Shown: one piece after another, positions 1-5,447 of the stretch
Numbering within the stretch: position 1 is the stretch's first letter
Layout of the letters: every line of letters starts with the position of its first letter
Assembly: GCA_945957335.1 (NCBI GenBank)
Contig: CAMFLJ010000140.1
Coordinates: 1 to 9,040, forward strand
Reading direction: 5' to 3'
DNA length: 9,040 nucleotides
From: an uncultured Actinomycetes bacterium
GTDB taxonomy: Bacteria > Actinomycetota > Acidimicrobiia > Acidimicrobiales > Acidimicrobilacustridaceae
Notes under the pieces: model-generated
The model's database searches: none
What the model saw: the letters and a program-made list of their open reading frames with translations, nothing else
What the model was told of the DNA's origin: nothing
Translations under genes and position numbers: made by a program

Positions 1-363
1 GGCCGGAGCCGGTGCCTCGGCGGCGGGCGCCGGGGCCTCGGGCTCGGCCGCCGGAGCGGGTGCCGGGGCCTCAGCGGCCGGGGCGGGAGCCTCGGCAGCA
101 GGCGCGGGCGCCTCGGCCGGAGCCTCTTCCTCGGCCTTCTTCTTGCCCTTGGCGGGCTTCTTGGCGTCCGGCTCCTCCGGCTGGACGTCGCGGATCAGAC
201 CCTCGCGCTCGGCCTTGCGGCGAACGCGGTCGGCCTGGGCCTCGACCACGCTGGAGGAGTGGCTCTTCACGCCGATCCCGAGCGCGTTGCACAGATCGAG
301 CGTCTCCTTGTTGGTGAGCCCGAGCTCTCGTGCAAGCTCGTAGACGCGGGGATTCTTCGCCAA
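1..363 (-). CDS. infB: Translation initiation factor IF-2, N-terminal part (cut by window edge)
   Basis: IF-2 is the GTPase that brings initiator fMet-tRNA to the 30S subunit and promotes subunit joining. Only the first 121 codons are in the window; the GTP-binding and later domains lie beyond position 1. Residues 1-52 form the IF2_N helical module, with the recognisable start AKNPRVYELARELG followed by TNKETLDLCNALGIGVKSH. A Lys-rich stretch (about residues 69-77, KKPAKGKKK) leads into a low-complexity Ala/Pro/Glu linker with repeated AEAPAPA units, typical of long actinobacterial IF-2 linkers. The start is TTG at 363-361, chosen because the homologous N-terminus begins exactly there and GAGG (372-369) sits 5 nt upstream. 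No in-frame ATG or GTG fits. It is the third gene of the rimP-nusA-infB operon. Its identity is certain for the visible part. Confidence 0.93.
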   Translation of the reverse strand, partial: MAKNPRVYELARELGLTNKETLDLCNALGIGVKSHSSSVVEAQADRVRRKAEREGLIRDVQPEEPDAKKPAKGKKKAEEEAPAEAPAPAAEAPAPAAEAPAPAPAAEPEAPAPAAEAPAPA

Positions 364-498
364 ACCGACCTCAGTCCTCGACTACCGACGGGGCGCCGAC
401 CGGCGCTCCCAAGATGTGCTCCATGCCCGACCAGAGGCCGGACAACGGCCACCCATCCTCGCGCGACCGGGGGGCGCGCACGAACGGGGTGACGGGTG
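364..498 (-). other. nusA-infB intergenic gap lacking ylxR
   Basis: This 135-nt gap separates the nusA stop from the infB start. In many bacteria the slot holds ylxR/rnpM, a roughly 90-codon RNA-binding protein gene. Here the gap is too short for one and no reading frame shows the RxCxxCR-like YlxR signature. The only minus-strand open stretches are about 17-36 codons (for example one ending at 371) and look like non-coding sequence. A short hairpin lies at 393-406. I see no promoter and no U-rich terminator, so co-transcription of nusA and infB is likely. Confidence 0.6.
393..406 (-). other. Small GC hairpin upstream of infB
   Basis: Arms GCGCC (393-397) and GGCGC (402-406) enclose a 4-nt loop. 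The stem extends by two more G-C pairs after one mismatch on the minus transcript. It lies about 30 nt before the infB start codon and has no U-tract. It may be a 5'-UTR or processing structure, or simply chance in GC-rich DNA. Confidence 0.25.
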
Positions 499-1851
499 CT
501 ACGCCTGCTCGTCTCCGGCGGGCGAGTCGTCGGCCACGGTAGCGGCCTCCTCCTCGGCTTCCTCCAGCGCCTCGACCAGGGCTTCCGCCTCGATCAGCGC
601 CGCAGCCTCCTCGACGTCCTCCTCGGCGGCGGCGCGCAGCTCGGCCGCGGCCTCCTCGAGCTCCTCGGCCGCGGTCTCGAGGGCCACGGCCTCCTCGACC
701 AGCTCGGCCGCGACCTCCTCGACGGCCTCGGCGCGCTCCTCGGCGGCCTGGGCGTAGGCCTCGGCCGACATGGCCTCGCCACCCTCGGCCGGGACCCAGA
801 CCTGCTCGCCGGTGGCCTCGTCGACCACCCACTCGCCCTCGGCCCAGTCCTGGTCGTTGTAGGCCTCTTCCTCGGCCAGCTGCGTCTCGCTCTTGATGTC
901 GACGCGCCAGCCGGTGAGGCGGGCGGCGAGGCGGGCGTTCTGGCCCTCCTTGCCGATGGCGAGCGAGAGCTGGTAGTCGGGCACGATGACCTCGGCGGTG
1001 CCGGTGTCCTCGTGGATCCGGACCTCCTTGACCTTCGCGGGCGACAGGGCCTTCATCACGAAGTCGGCGGGCTCGTCCGAGAACGGCACGATGTCGATCT
1101 TCTCGCCGCGGAGCTCGTTGACCACCATGCGGACGCGGGCACCGCGGGCACCCACGCACGCGCCGACCGGGTCGACGTTGGAGTCGTTCGACCAGACGGC
1201 GATCTTGGTGCGGGCCCCTGGCTCACGGGCGCAGGCCTTGATCTCGACGACGCCGTCGGCGATCTCGGGGACCTCGAGCTCGAAGAGGCGCTTGATGAGG
1301 CCGGGGTGGGTGCGGCTCACCACGATCTGCGGGCCCTTGGCGGTCTTGCGGACCTCGACGATGTAGGCCTTCACGCGGGCGCCCGGCTCGGGGCGCTCGT
1401 AGGGCACCTGCTCGGCCTGGGGCATGAGGGCCTCGACCCGGCCGAGGTCGAGCAGCGTGTAGCGGGCGTCGGTCTGCTGGATGATGCCGGTGACGATGTC
1501 GCCCTCGCGGCCCGCGTACTCCTCGTACTTCATCTCGCGCTCGGCCTCGCGGATGCGCTGGCTCATGACCTGCTTCATGGTCTGCGCGGCGACGCGGCCC
1601 CACACCTCGGGCGGCGGGGTGACCTCGAACTCGTCACCGATCGGCACGCCGTCCTCGTCGAGCTCCTGGGCCATGACCCGGATCTCGCCCGTGTCGGGGT
1701 CGATGACGACCCAGGCGTACTCCTGGGCGTCGGGGAGGCGCTTGTAGGCCGACTCGAAGGCGTCGGCGAGCGCGCCGAACAGCGTGTCGACCGAGATCCC
1801 CTTGTCGGCGGCGAGCGCCTGCAGGGCCTCGATGAGGTCGGGTGAGTTCAT
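499..1851 (-). CDS. nusA: Transcription termination/antitermination factor NusA with long acidic C-terminal tail
   Basis: NusA binds elongating RNA polymerase and nascent RNA and tunes pausing, termination and antitermination. The product is 450 aa. Residues 1-112 form the polymerase-binding N-terminal domain (SPDLIEALQALAADKGIS...). Residues about 113-181 are the S1 domain (EGDIVTGIIQQ ... GPQIVVSRTHPGL). KH1 spans about 183-280 with the GACVGARGARV loop at 230-240. KH2 spans about 285-321 with AIGKEGQNARLAARLTGW. The family core ends near 321. Residues 322-358 carry an acidic/Trp segment with a near-repeat of WVV and VWVP, and 359-450 are almost entirely Ala and Glu, predicted helical or coiled-coil and strongly acidic. 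E. coli NusA also has C-terminal acidic repeats, but this tail does not resemble them. The start ATG (1851-1849) shares its A with the rimP stop (TGATG), implying translational coupling. The stop is TAG. Confidence 0.96.
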   Translation of the reverse strand: MNSPDLIEALQALAADKGISVDTLFGALADAFESAYKRLPDAQEYAWVVIDPDTGEIRVMAQELDEDGVPIGDEFEVTPPPEVWGRVAAQTMKQVMSQRIREAEREMKYEEYAGREGDIVTGIIQQTDARYTLLDLGRVEALMPQAEQVPYERPEPGARVKAYIVEVRKTAKGPQIVVSRTHPGLIKRLFELEVPEIADGVVEIKACAREPGARTKIAVWSNDSNVDPVGACVGARGARVRMVVNELRGEKIDIVPFSDEPADFVMKALSPAKVKEVRIHEDTGTAEVIVPDYQLSLAIGKEGQNARLAARLTGWRVDIKSETQLAEEEAYNDQDWAEGEWVVDEATGEQVWVPAEGGEAMSAEAYAQAAEERAEAVEEVAAELVEEAVALETAAEELEEAAAELRAAAEEDVEEAAALIEAEALVEALEEAEEEAATVADDSPAGDEQA

Positions 1852-2381
1852 CACGGCTGGACCTTCTTCTTGCTCGTGGGCGTCGACGGGGACGCGGGCT
1901 TCTTCTTGGGGCCGCCCGGCTTCGGGGCCGGGCCCCACTCGAAGGTGGTGCGGGCCTTCTCGATGTCGTCGAGGGCGAGGGTGATGCTCTCGCCGACGGG
2001 CTCGTCGAGGGCGAGGGTGACGCTGTCGTCGCCGGCGGCGGTGACGGTGCCGGCGAAGCGGCGGCCGGCGGGGTGGTTCGGCACGGTCTTGACGCTGACC
2101 TGGCGCCCGACGGCCCAGGCCCAGTGGGCCGGGGTGCGCAGCGGGCGCTCGAGGCCGGGGCTCGACACCTCGAGGGTGTACTGGCCGGCGATGGGGTCGT
2201 GCTCGTCGAGGGCCCGCGACAGCGCCCGGGTGGTGGCGGCGATGGCGGACATGTCGACACCGCCGGCCTGGTCGTCGGTGACCCGCTGCACGGGTCCGGC
2301 CTGCTCGTGGTCGAACAGCTCGAGGCCCTGCGCGGCCAGGTCGGGCTCGATGAGGGCTCGGACGCGTTCCGGGACGCTCAT
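1851..2381 (-). CDS. rimP: Ribosome maturation factor RimP
   Basis: RimP assists maturation of the 30S ribosomal subunit in the cytoplasm. The product is 176 aa, close to the family size. The N-terminal alpha/beta domain (about 1-85) contains GGVDMSAIAATTRALSRALD followed by HDPI and the family signature YTLEVSSPGLERPL (68-81). The C-terminal SH3/Sm-like domain covers about 87-147. A low-complexity tail (about 151-176) is rich in Pro and Lys (PKKKP, SKKKVQP) and may contact rRNA, which is inference. The stretch at residues 24-38 (DHEQAGPVQRVTDDQ) is less hydrophobic than the usual beta-strand pair, but the frame is intact. The ATG at 2381 is chosen because AGGAGG (2394-2389) lies 7 nt upstream. 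In-frame codons further upstream give a Pro/Arg-rich extension that does not resemble RimP. It is the first gene of the rimP-nusA-infB operon. Confidence 0.95.
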   Translation of the reverse strand: MSVPERVRALIEPDLAAQGLELFDHEQAGPVQRVTDDQAGGVDMSAIAATTRALSRALDEHDPIAGQYTLEVSSPGLERPLRTPAHWAWAVGRQVSVKTVPNHPAGRRFAGTVTAAGDDSVTLALDEPVGESITLALDDIEKARTTFEWGPAPKPGGPKKKPASPSTPTSKKKVQP

Positions 2382-2388
2382 GGCAGGA

Positions 2389-2394
2389 CCTCCT
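2389..2394 (-). promoter_or_regulatory. Strong Shine-Dalgarno of rimP
   Basis: AGGAGG on the minus strand, 7 nt before the rimP ATG. It is the best ribosome-binding site in the window and decides the rimP start against longer in-frame extensions. Confidence 0.85.
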
Positions 2395-2466
2395 CTCTGC
2401 TGCTCGGACTCGGGCTGGATCTCTGTTCGGTGGGCTCGGGCTCGAGGCCGTGGCCCTCTCACGAGA

Positions 2467-2492
2467 AAGGCGTGGGCCGGGGCCCACGCCTT
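2467..2492 (-). terminator. 12-bp GC-rich hairpin with short T-run upstream of rimP (terminator or attenuator)
   Basis: Arms AAGGCGTGGGCC (2467-2478) and GGCCCACGCCTT (2481-2492) are perfectly complementary. With a realistic loop the stem is 10 bp closing 6 nt. On the minus strand the 3' arm ends in TT and continues TCTCGTG, a weak U-tract. It could end proS readthrough, act as an attenuator in the rimP leader, or be a processing site. It lies 85 nt before the rimP ATG. Confidence 0.55.
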
Positions 2493-2495
2493 CGT

Positions 2496-2520
2496 CGAAC
2501 TGCGAACGATTGCGAACTGG
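2496..2520. repeat. Tandem CGAAC-type direct repeats
   Basis: On the plus strand CGAACTG (2496-2502), CGAACGA (2503-2509) and CGAACTGG (2513-2520) follow one another. TGCGAAC occurs twice exactly 10 bp apart (2501-2507 and 2511-2517), about one helical turn. The spacing would suit a protein operator. The repeats sit directly upstream (minus strand) of the 2467-2492 hairpin. No regulator can be assigned from sequence alone. Confidence 0.45.
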
Positions 2521-2525
2521 CGAGA

Positions 2526-2531
2526 AGTGTA
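2526..2531 (-). promoter_or_regulatory. Possible -10 box for the rimP operon
   Basis: TACACT on the minus strand matches four of six bases of TATAAT and lies in the gap after proS, about 145 nt before rimP. No clear -35 (TTGACA-like) is found 16-19 bp upstream. It is suggestive only: it is one of the few A/T-richer hexamers in a very GC-rich region. Confidence 0.25.
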
Positions 2532-2587
2532 CACCCCTCGACATCCGGACGGCCCGGCGGGTTCACCCCCGCGCCACCCTCCCCTCC

Positions 2588-2639
2588 CGAACTGGTGGGG
2601 ACACGTTCAGCCAGGAGCTGGATGAAACCGACCAGTTCG
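2588..2639 (-). terminator. Inverted 9-mer pair after proS (possible hairpin or terminator)
   Basis: CGAACTGGT (2588-2596) and ACCAGTTCG (2631-2639) are perfect reverse complements separated by 34 nt, starting 14 nt after the proS stop codon. The spacer can form only small internal stems (for example CCAG/CTGG). There is no U-tract. It may end proS transcription or be one half of an alternative-pairing leader, because the same 7-8-mer occurs again at 2496-2520. Confidence 0.35.
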
Positions 2640-2653
2640 AGCGGGGCCGGGGG

Positions 2654-4066
2654 TCAGTACGAGCGGGCGACGATGGCGAGCGCGCCGTCGGCGGCATCAC
2701 CGTCGGGCAGCGAGCCGTCCGGCATCACGAGGCAGCGCACGGTGACGCTCTCCTTGGCCAGCTCGGCCTCGCCCTCCACACCCAGGTCGGCCCACGGGAT
2801 GCGGGCCCAGCCGGTGGCGGCGGCCGCGGCCGCCTCGGCGATGGTGGTGACGTCGACGGTGCGGCTGTCGCGGCGCTCGGTGGCCTCGGCCAGCAGCGCG
2901 GCCTGGGCGGCGTCGAGGGCGGAGCCGACGGTGGCGGCGATGCCGTCGAGCGACACCGGCTCCTTGCCCCCGCCGATGCGGCGCACGAGGGTGACGACGT
3001 TCTCGGCGAGGTCGCGCGGGCCCAGCTCGAGGCGCACGGGCACGCCCTTGAGCTCCCAGTCGGTGGCCCGGCGGCCCATGGAGGTCTCGACCCGCACGTC
3101 GAGCTCGACCCGCACGCCGGCATCGGTGAGCTCGTCGGCCAGGGCCCGGCACCGGTCGATGACGGCGTCGTCGTCGCGCACGGCCATCACCACGACCTGC
3201 ACGGGGGCGAGCACCGGCGGGATGCGCAGGCCCGAGTCGTCGCCGTGGCACATGATCAGACCGCCCACCATGCGGGTGGAGACGCCCCACGAGGTGGTCC
3301 AGGCGTGCTGCTGGGTGCCCTCGGCGTCGAGGTACTGGATGTCGAACGCCTTGGCGAAGTTCTGGCCGAGCTCGTGGCTGGTGCCCATCTGCAGGGCCTT
3401 GCCGTCACCCATCATCGCCTCGGTCGTCATGGTGTTGGTGGCGCCGGCGAAGCGCTCCTTGGCCGTCTTGCGCCCGACCACGACAGGGATGGCCAGGACG
3501 TCGCGCATGAACGACTCGTACACCTCGTGGAGGATGCGCACCGCGTAGGCGCGGGCGTCGGCCTCGTCGACGTGGGCGGTGTGGCCCTCCTGCCAGAGGA
3601 ACTCCGACGTGCGCAGGAACACCCGGGGGCGCAGCTCCCATCGCACGACGTTGGCCCACTGGTTCAGCAGCAGGGGCAGGTCGCGGTAGCTCTGGGTCCA
3701 CTTGGCCATGAACTCGCCGATGACGGTCTCGGAGGTCGGGCGCACGACGACGGGCTCCTCGAGCTCCTTGCCACCGGCGACGGTGACCACGGCCAGCTCG
3801 GGGCTGAAGCCCTCGACGTGCTCGGCCTCGCGCTTCAGGTACTGCTCGGGGATGAACAGCGGGAAGTAGGCGTTCTTGGCCCCCGCCCGCTTGATGCGGC
3901 GGTCGACCTCGGCCTGCATCTGCTCCCAGATCGAGTAGCCGTAGGGGCGGATGACCATGGTGCCGCGCACCGGCCCGTTGTCGGCCATCTCGGCCTTGGC
4001 GACGACGTCCTGGTACCAGCGGGGGAAGTCGTCCGCCTGGGGGGTGAGCACGGGCTGCTTGGCCAT
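2654..4066 (-). CDS. proS: Prolyl-tRNA synthetase, archaeal/eukaryote-type (type 3, no editing insert)
   Basis: This class II synthetase charges tRNA-Pro with proline in the cytoplasm. The product is 470 aa, far shorter than the roughly 570-580 aa bacterial type that carries an inserted editing domain. Motif 1 covers about 52-73 (ending YFPLFIP). RPTSET is at 109-114. Motif 2 covers about 139-164 (VVRWELRPRVFLRTSEFLWQ). Motif 3 covers about 274-284 (HGDDSGLRIPP). The anticodon-binding domain spans about 288-375 and the ProRS-type C-terminal domain about 390-470, ending in the conserved terminal Tyr (ARSY). That C-terminal domain keeps only one Cys (445), so the four-Cys zinc site of the type seems lost. 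The ATG at 4066 begins MAKQPVLTPQADDFPRWY, as expected. An upstream in-frame ATG at 4120 falls inside the hairpin and is rejected. No good ribosome-binding site precedes the ATG, but a TACGAT box sits 9 nt upstream, so the mRNA may be nearly leaderless. Confidence 0.95.
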   Translation of the reverse strand: MAKQPVLTPQADDFPRWYQDVVAKAEMADNGPVRGTMVIRPYGYSIWEQMQAEVDRRIKRAGAKNAYFPLFIPEQYLKREAEHVEGFSPELAVVTVAGGKELEEPVVVRPTSETVIGEFMAKWTQSYRDLPLLLNQWANVVRWELRPRVFLRTSEFLWQEGHTAHVDEADARAYAVRILHEVYESFMRDVLAIPVVVGRKTAKERFAGATNTMTTEAMMGDGKALQMGTSHELGQNFAKAFDIQYLDAEGTQQHAWTTSWGVSTRMVGGLIMCHGDDSGLRIPPVLAPVQVVVMAVRDDDAVIDRCRALADELTDAGVRVELDVRVETSMGRRATDWELKGVPVRLELGPRDLAENVVTLVRRIGGGKEPVSLDGIAATVGSALDAAQAALLAEATERRDSRTVDVTTIAEAAAAAATGWARIPWADLGVEGEAELAKESVTVRCLVMPDGSLPDGDAADGALAIVARSY

Positions 4067-4075
4067 AGGGCGCCG

Positions 4076-4081
4076 ATCGTA
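4076..4081 (-). promoter_or_regulatory. Possible -10 box of proS (near-leaderless)
   Basis: TACGAT on the minus strand matches four of six bases of TATAAT, and 9 nt separate it from the proS ATG. Transcription would start at or a few bases before the start codon, which fits the missing Shine-Dalgarno. No good -35 is visible. The upstream 4111-4160 hairpin would insulate this promoter from ispG transcription. Confidence 0.3.
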
Positions 4082-4110
4082 GGCGACCCCACCACCGCGC
4101 CCCATTCCCG

Positions 4111-4160
4111 GTTCTGGCATGCGTTTTGCACCCCTACGGGTGCAGAACGCATGCCAGAAC
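4111..4160. repeat. 23-bp near-perfect inverted repeat / hairpin between ispG and proS
   Basis: Arms 4111-4133 and 4138-4160 are complementary over 23 positions with a single deviation, around a 4-nt loop (CTAC on the plus strand). In plus-strand RNA the deviation is a G-U pair, so the stem is continuous; in minus-strand RNA it is an A-C mismatch. The right arm has the pattern CAGAAC-GCATGC-CAGAAC, a 6-bp palindrome flanked by direct repeats. The element begins 12 nt after the ispG stop codon. There is no T-run on either side. It is probably a terminator without U-tail, an mRNA 3'-end stabiliser, or a dispersed palindromic repeat. Confidence 0.8.
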
Positions 4161-4172
4161 GAGAGATGAGGA

Positions 4173-5420
4173 TCAGGCCCCGGGGTCGGTCTGGGCGTCG
4201 AGGGAGCGGATGTTCTGGATCTTCTCCGACGCGTTGTTGGCGTCGTCGCCCTTCTCGTCGAGCAGCAGCGCCCGGTCGGCCTCGGCCTCGGCGGCGGCGG
4301 AGTCGTCCTTGCGGCGCAGGGCCTCCTCCACTCCCCCGTCGGCGATGATCTGCGCCCACTCCACGAGCGCGTCGACCATCTCGGGCTCGGGCACCACCTT
4401 CACGACCTCGCCCTTCACGAAGAGGTGGCCCCGCTTGCGGCCGGCGGCGATGCCGAGGTCGGCCTCACGGGCCTCGCCCGGGCCGTTCACCACGCAGCCC
4501 ATCACGGCCACCTGGATCGGGATGTTCATGCCGTCGAGCGCCTTCTGGGCGTTGCCGGCCACCTCGATCACGTCGACCTCGGCGCGGCCGCACGACGGGC
4601 AGGCGATGAGGTCGAGGCCGCGGCGCTCGCGCAGGCCCAACGACTCGAGCAGCCAGCGCCCGGCCCGCACCTCCTCGACCGGGTCGGCGGTGAGCGAGTA
4701 GCGGATGGTGTCGCCGATGCCCTCGGCCAGCAGTGTGGCCATGCCGGCGGTGGCCTTCACCAGGCCGGCCGGCGGCGGGCCCGCCTCGGTGACACCGAGG
4801 TGCAGGGGATAGTCGACCGTGTCGGCCAGCAGCCGGTAGGCGTCGATCATGAGCGCGACGTTCGAGGCCTTCACCGAGATCTTGATGTCGGTGAAGCCGA
4901 CCTCGTCGAAGTAGGCGATCTCCTGCAGCGCCGACTCGACCATGGCCTCGGCGGTGAGGCCGCCGTGCTTCTCGTAGAGCGACGGGTCGAGCGAGCCACC
5001 GTTGACGCCGATGCGGATCGGCAGTCCGCGGTCGCGGGCCTCGGCGGCGACGGCCTTGATGTGCTCGGGCCGGCGGATGTTGCCGGGGTTGAGCCGCAGG
5101 CCCTGCACCCCGGCCTCCATGGCCTCGAGCGCCCGGCGGTACTGGTGGTGGATGTCGGCGATGATCGGGATCGGCGAGCGGGGCACGATCTGGGCCAGGC
5201 CCTCGGCCGCCTCCTCCTCGTTGCAGGTGCAGCGCACGATGTCGCACCCGGCGCCGGCCAGGGCGTAGATCTGCTGGAGCGTGCCCTCGACGTCGGCCGT
5301 CTTGGTGGTCGTCATCGACTGCACCGAGATCGGCGCGCCGCCACCGACGGCGACGTCGCCCACCTTCAGCTGGCGGGTGTCCCGCCGGGGGTACCGGGTC
5401 TGGGGGGAGAGCTCGCTCAC
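4173..5420 (-). CDS. ispG: 4-hydroxy-3-methylbut-2-en-1-yl diphosphate synthase (GcpE/IspG)
   Basis: IspG reductively converts MEcPP to HMBPP, the penultimate step of the MEP isoprenoid pathway, using a [4Fe-4S] cluster. The product is 415 aa. The N-terminal TIM-barrel domain includes VQSMTTTKTADVEGTLQQI (33-51), IIADIHHQYRRALEA (86-100) and LRLNPGNI (108-115). The C-terminal reductase-like domain contains CPSCGR (274-279) and MGCVVNGPGEAREAD (307-321), giving cluster ligands Cys274, Cys277, Cys309 and Glu316. Homologues end near residue 370; the remaining 45 residues form a polar, acidic extension (EAEADRALLLDEKGDD...). The start is GTG at 5420-5418, with AGGG 8 nt upstream. It begins 27 nt after the rseP stop, so both are likely in one operon with dxr, which encodes another enzyme of the same pathway. 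Confidence 0.96.
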   Translation of the reverse strand: MSELSPQTRYPRRDTRQLKVGDVAVGGGAPISVQSMTTTKTADVEGTLQQIYALAGAGCDIVRCTCNEEEAAEGLAQIVPRSPIPIIADIHHQYRRALEAMEAGVQGLRLNPGNIRRPEHIKAVAAEARDRGLPIRIGVNGGSLDPSLYEKHGGLTAEAMVESALQEIAYFDEVGFTDIKISVKASNVALMIDAYRLLADTVDYPLHLGVTEAGPPPAGLVKATAGMATLLAEGIGDTIRYSLTADPVEEVRAGRWLLESLGLRERRGLDLIACPSCGRAEVDVIEVAGNAQKALDGMNIPIQVAVMGCVVNGPGEAREADLGIAAGRKRGHLFVKGEVVKVVPEPEMVDALVEWAQIIADGGVEEALRRKDDSAAAEAEADRALLLDEKGDDANNASEKIQNIRSLDAQTDPGA

Positions 5421-5447
5421 GGGTCCAACCCTACGGGCGCCGGTGCG

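Larger units (their letters stand above)
2382..2653 (-). other. proS-rimP intergenic region / leader of the rimP-nusA-infB operon
   Basis: This 272-nt stretch without a convincing gene is the longest in the window. Read on the minus strand it contains, in order: an inverted 9-mer pair just after the proS stop (2639-2631 with 2596-2588), a possible -10 box (2531-2526), two further CAGTTCG copies (2519-2513 and 2502-2496), a strong 12-bp hairpin (2492-2467), a CGAGCCCGAGCCC tandem, and the rimP ribosome-binding site. The in-frame extension of rimP through this region is Arg/Pro-rich and is better explained as non-coding. It is a plausible site for the operon promoter and for leader control. Confidence 0.6.

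Noticed and set aside
1..135. GCC/GGC-rich repeats at the window start as a tandem repeat or CRISPR-like array
   Set aside because: They are codon-level repeats of AEAPAPA within the IF-2 linker, in frame with infB.
371..480. Small minus-strand open frames in the nusA-infB gap (17-36 codons ending at 371)
   Set aside because: They have no ribosome-binding site, no recognisable motif and no similarity to YlxR; not supportable as genes.
2382..2534. Longer N-terminus for RimP reading upstream to 2534
   Set aside because: The extension is Arg/Pro-rich, covers the hairpin and repeat cluster, and a near-ideal AGGAGG precedes the ATG at 2381.
4067..4120. Longer N-terminus for ProRS starting at 4120
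   Set aside because: It would start within the 23-bp hairpin, adds a Gly/Arg-rich segment unlike the family, and the family N-terminus matches the ATG at 4066.
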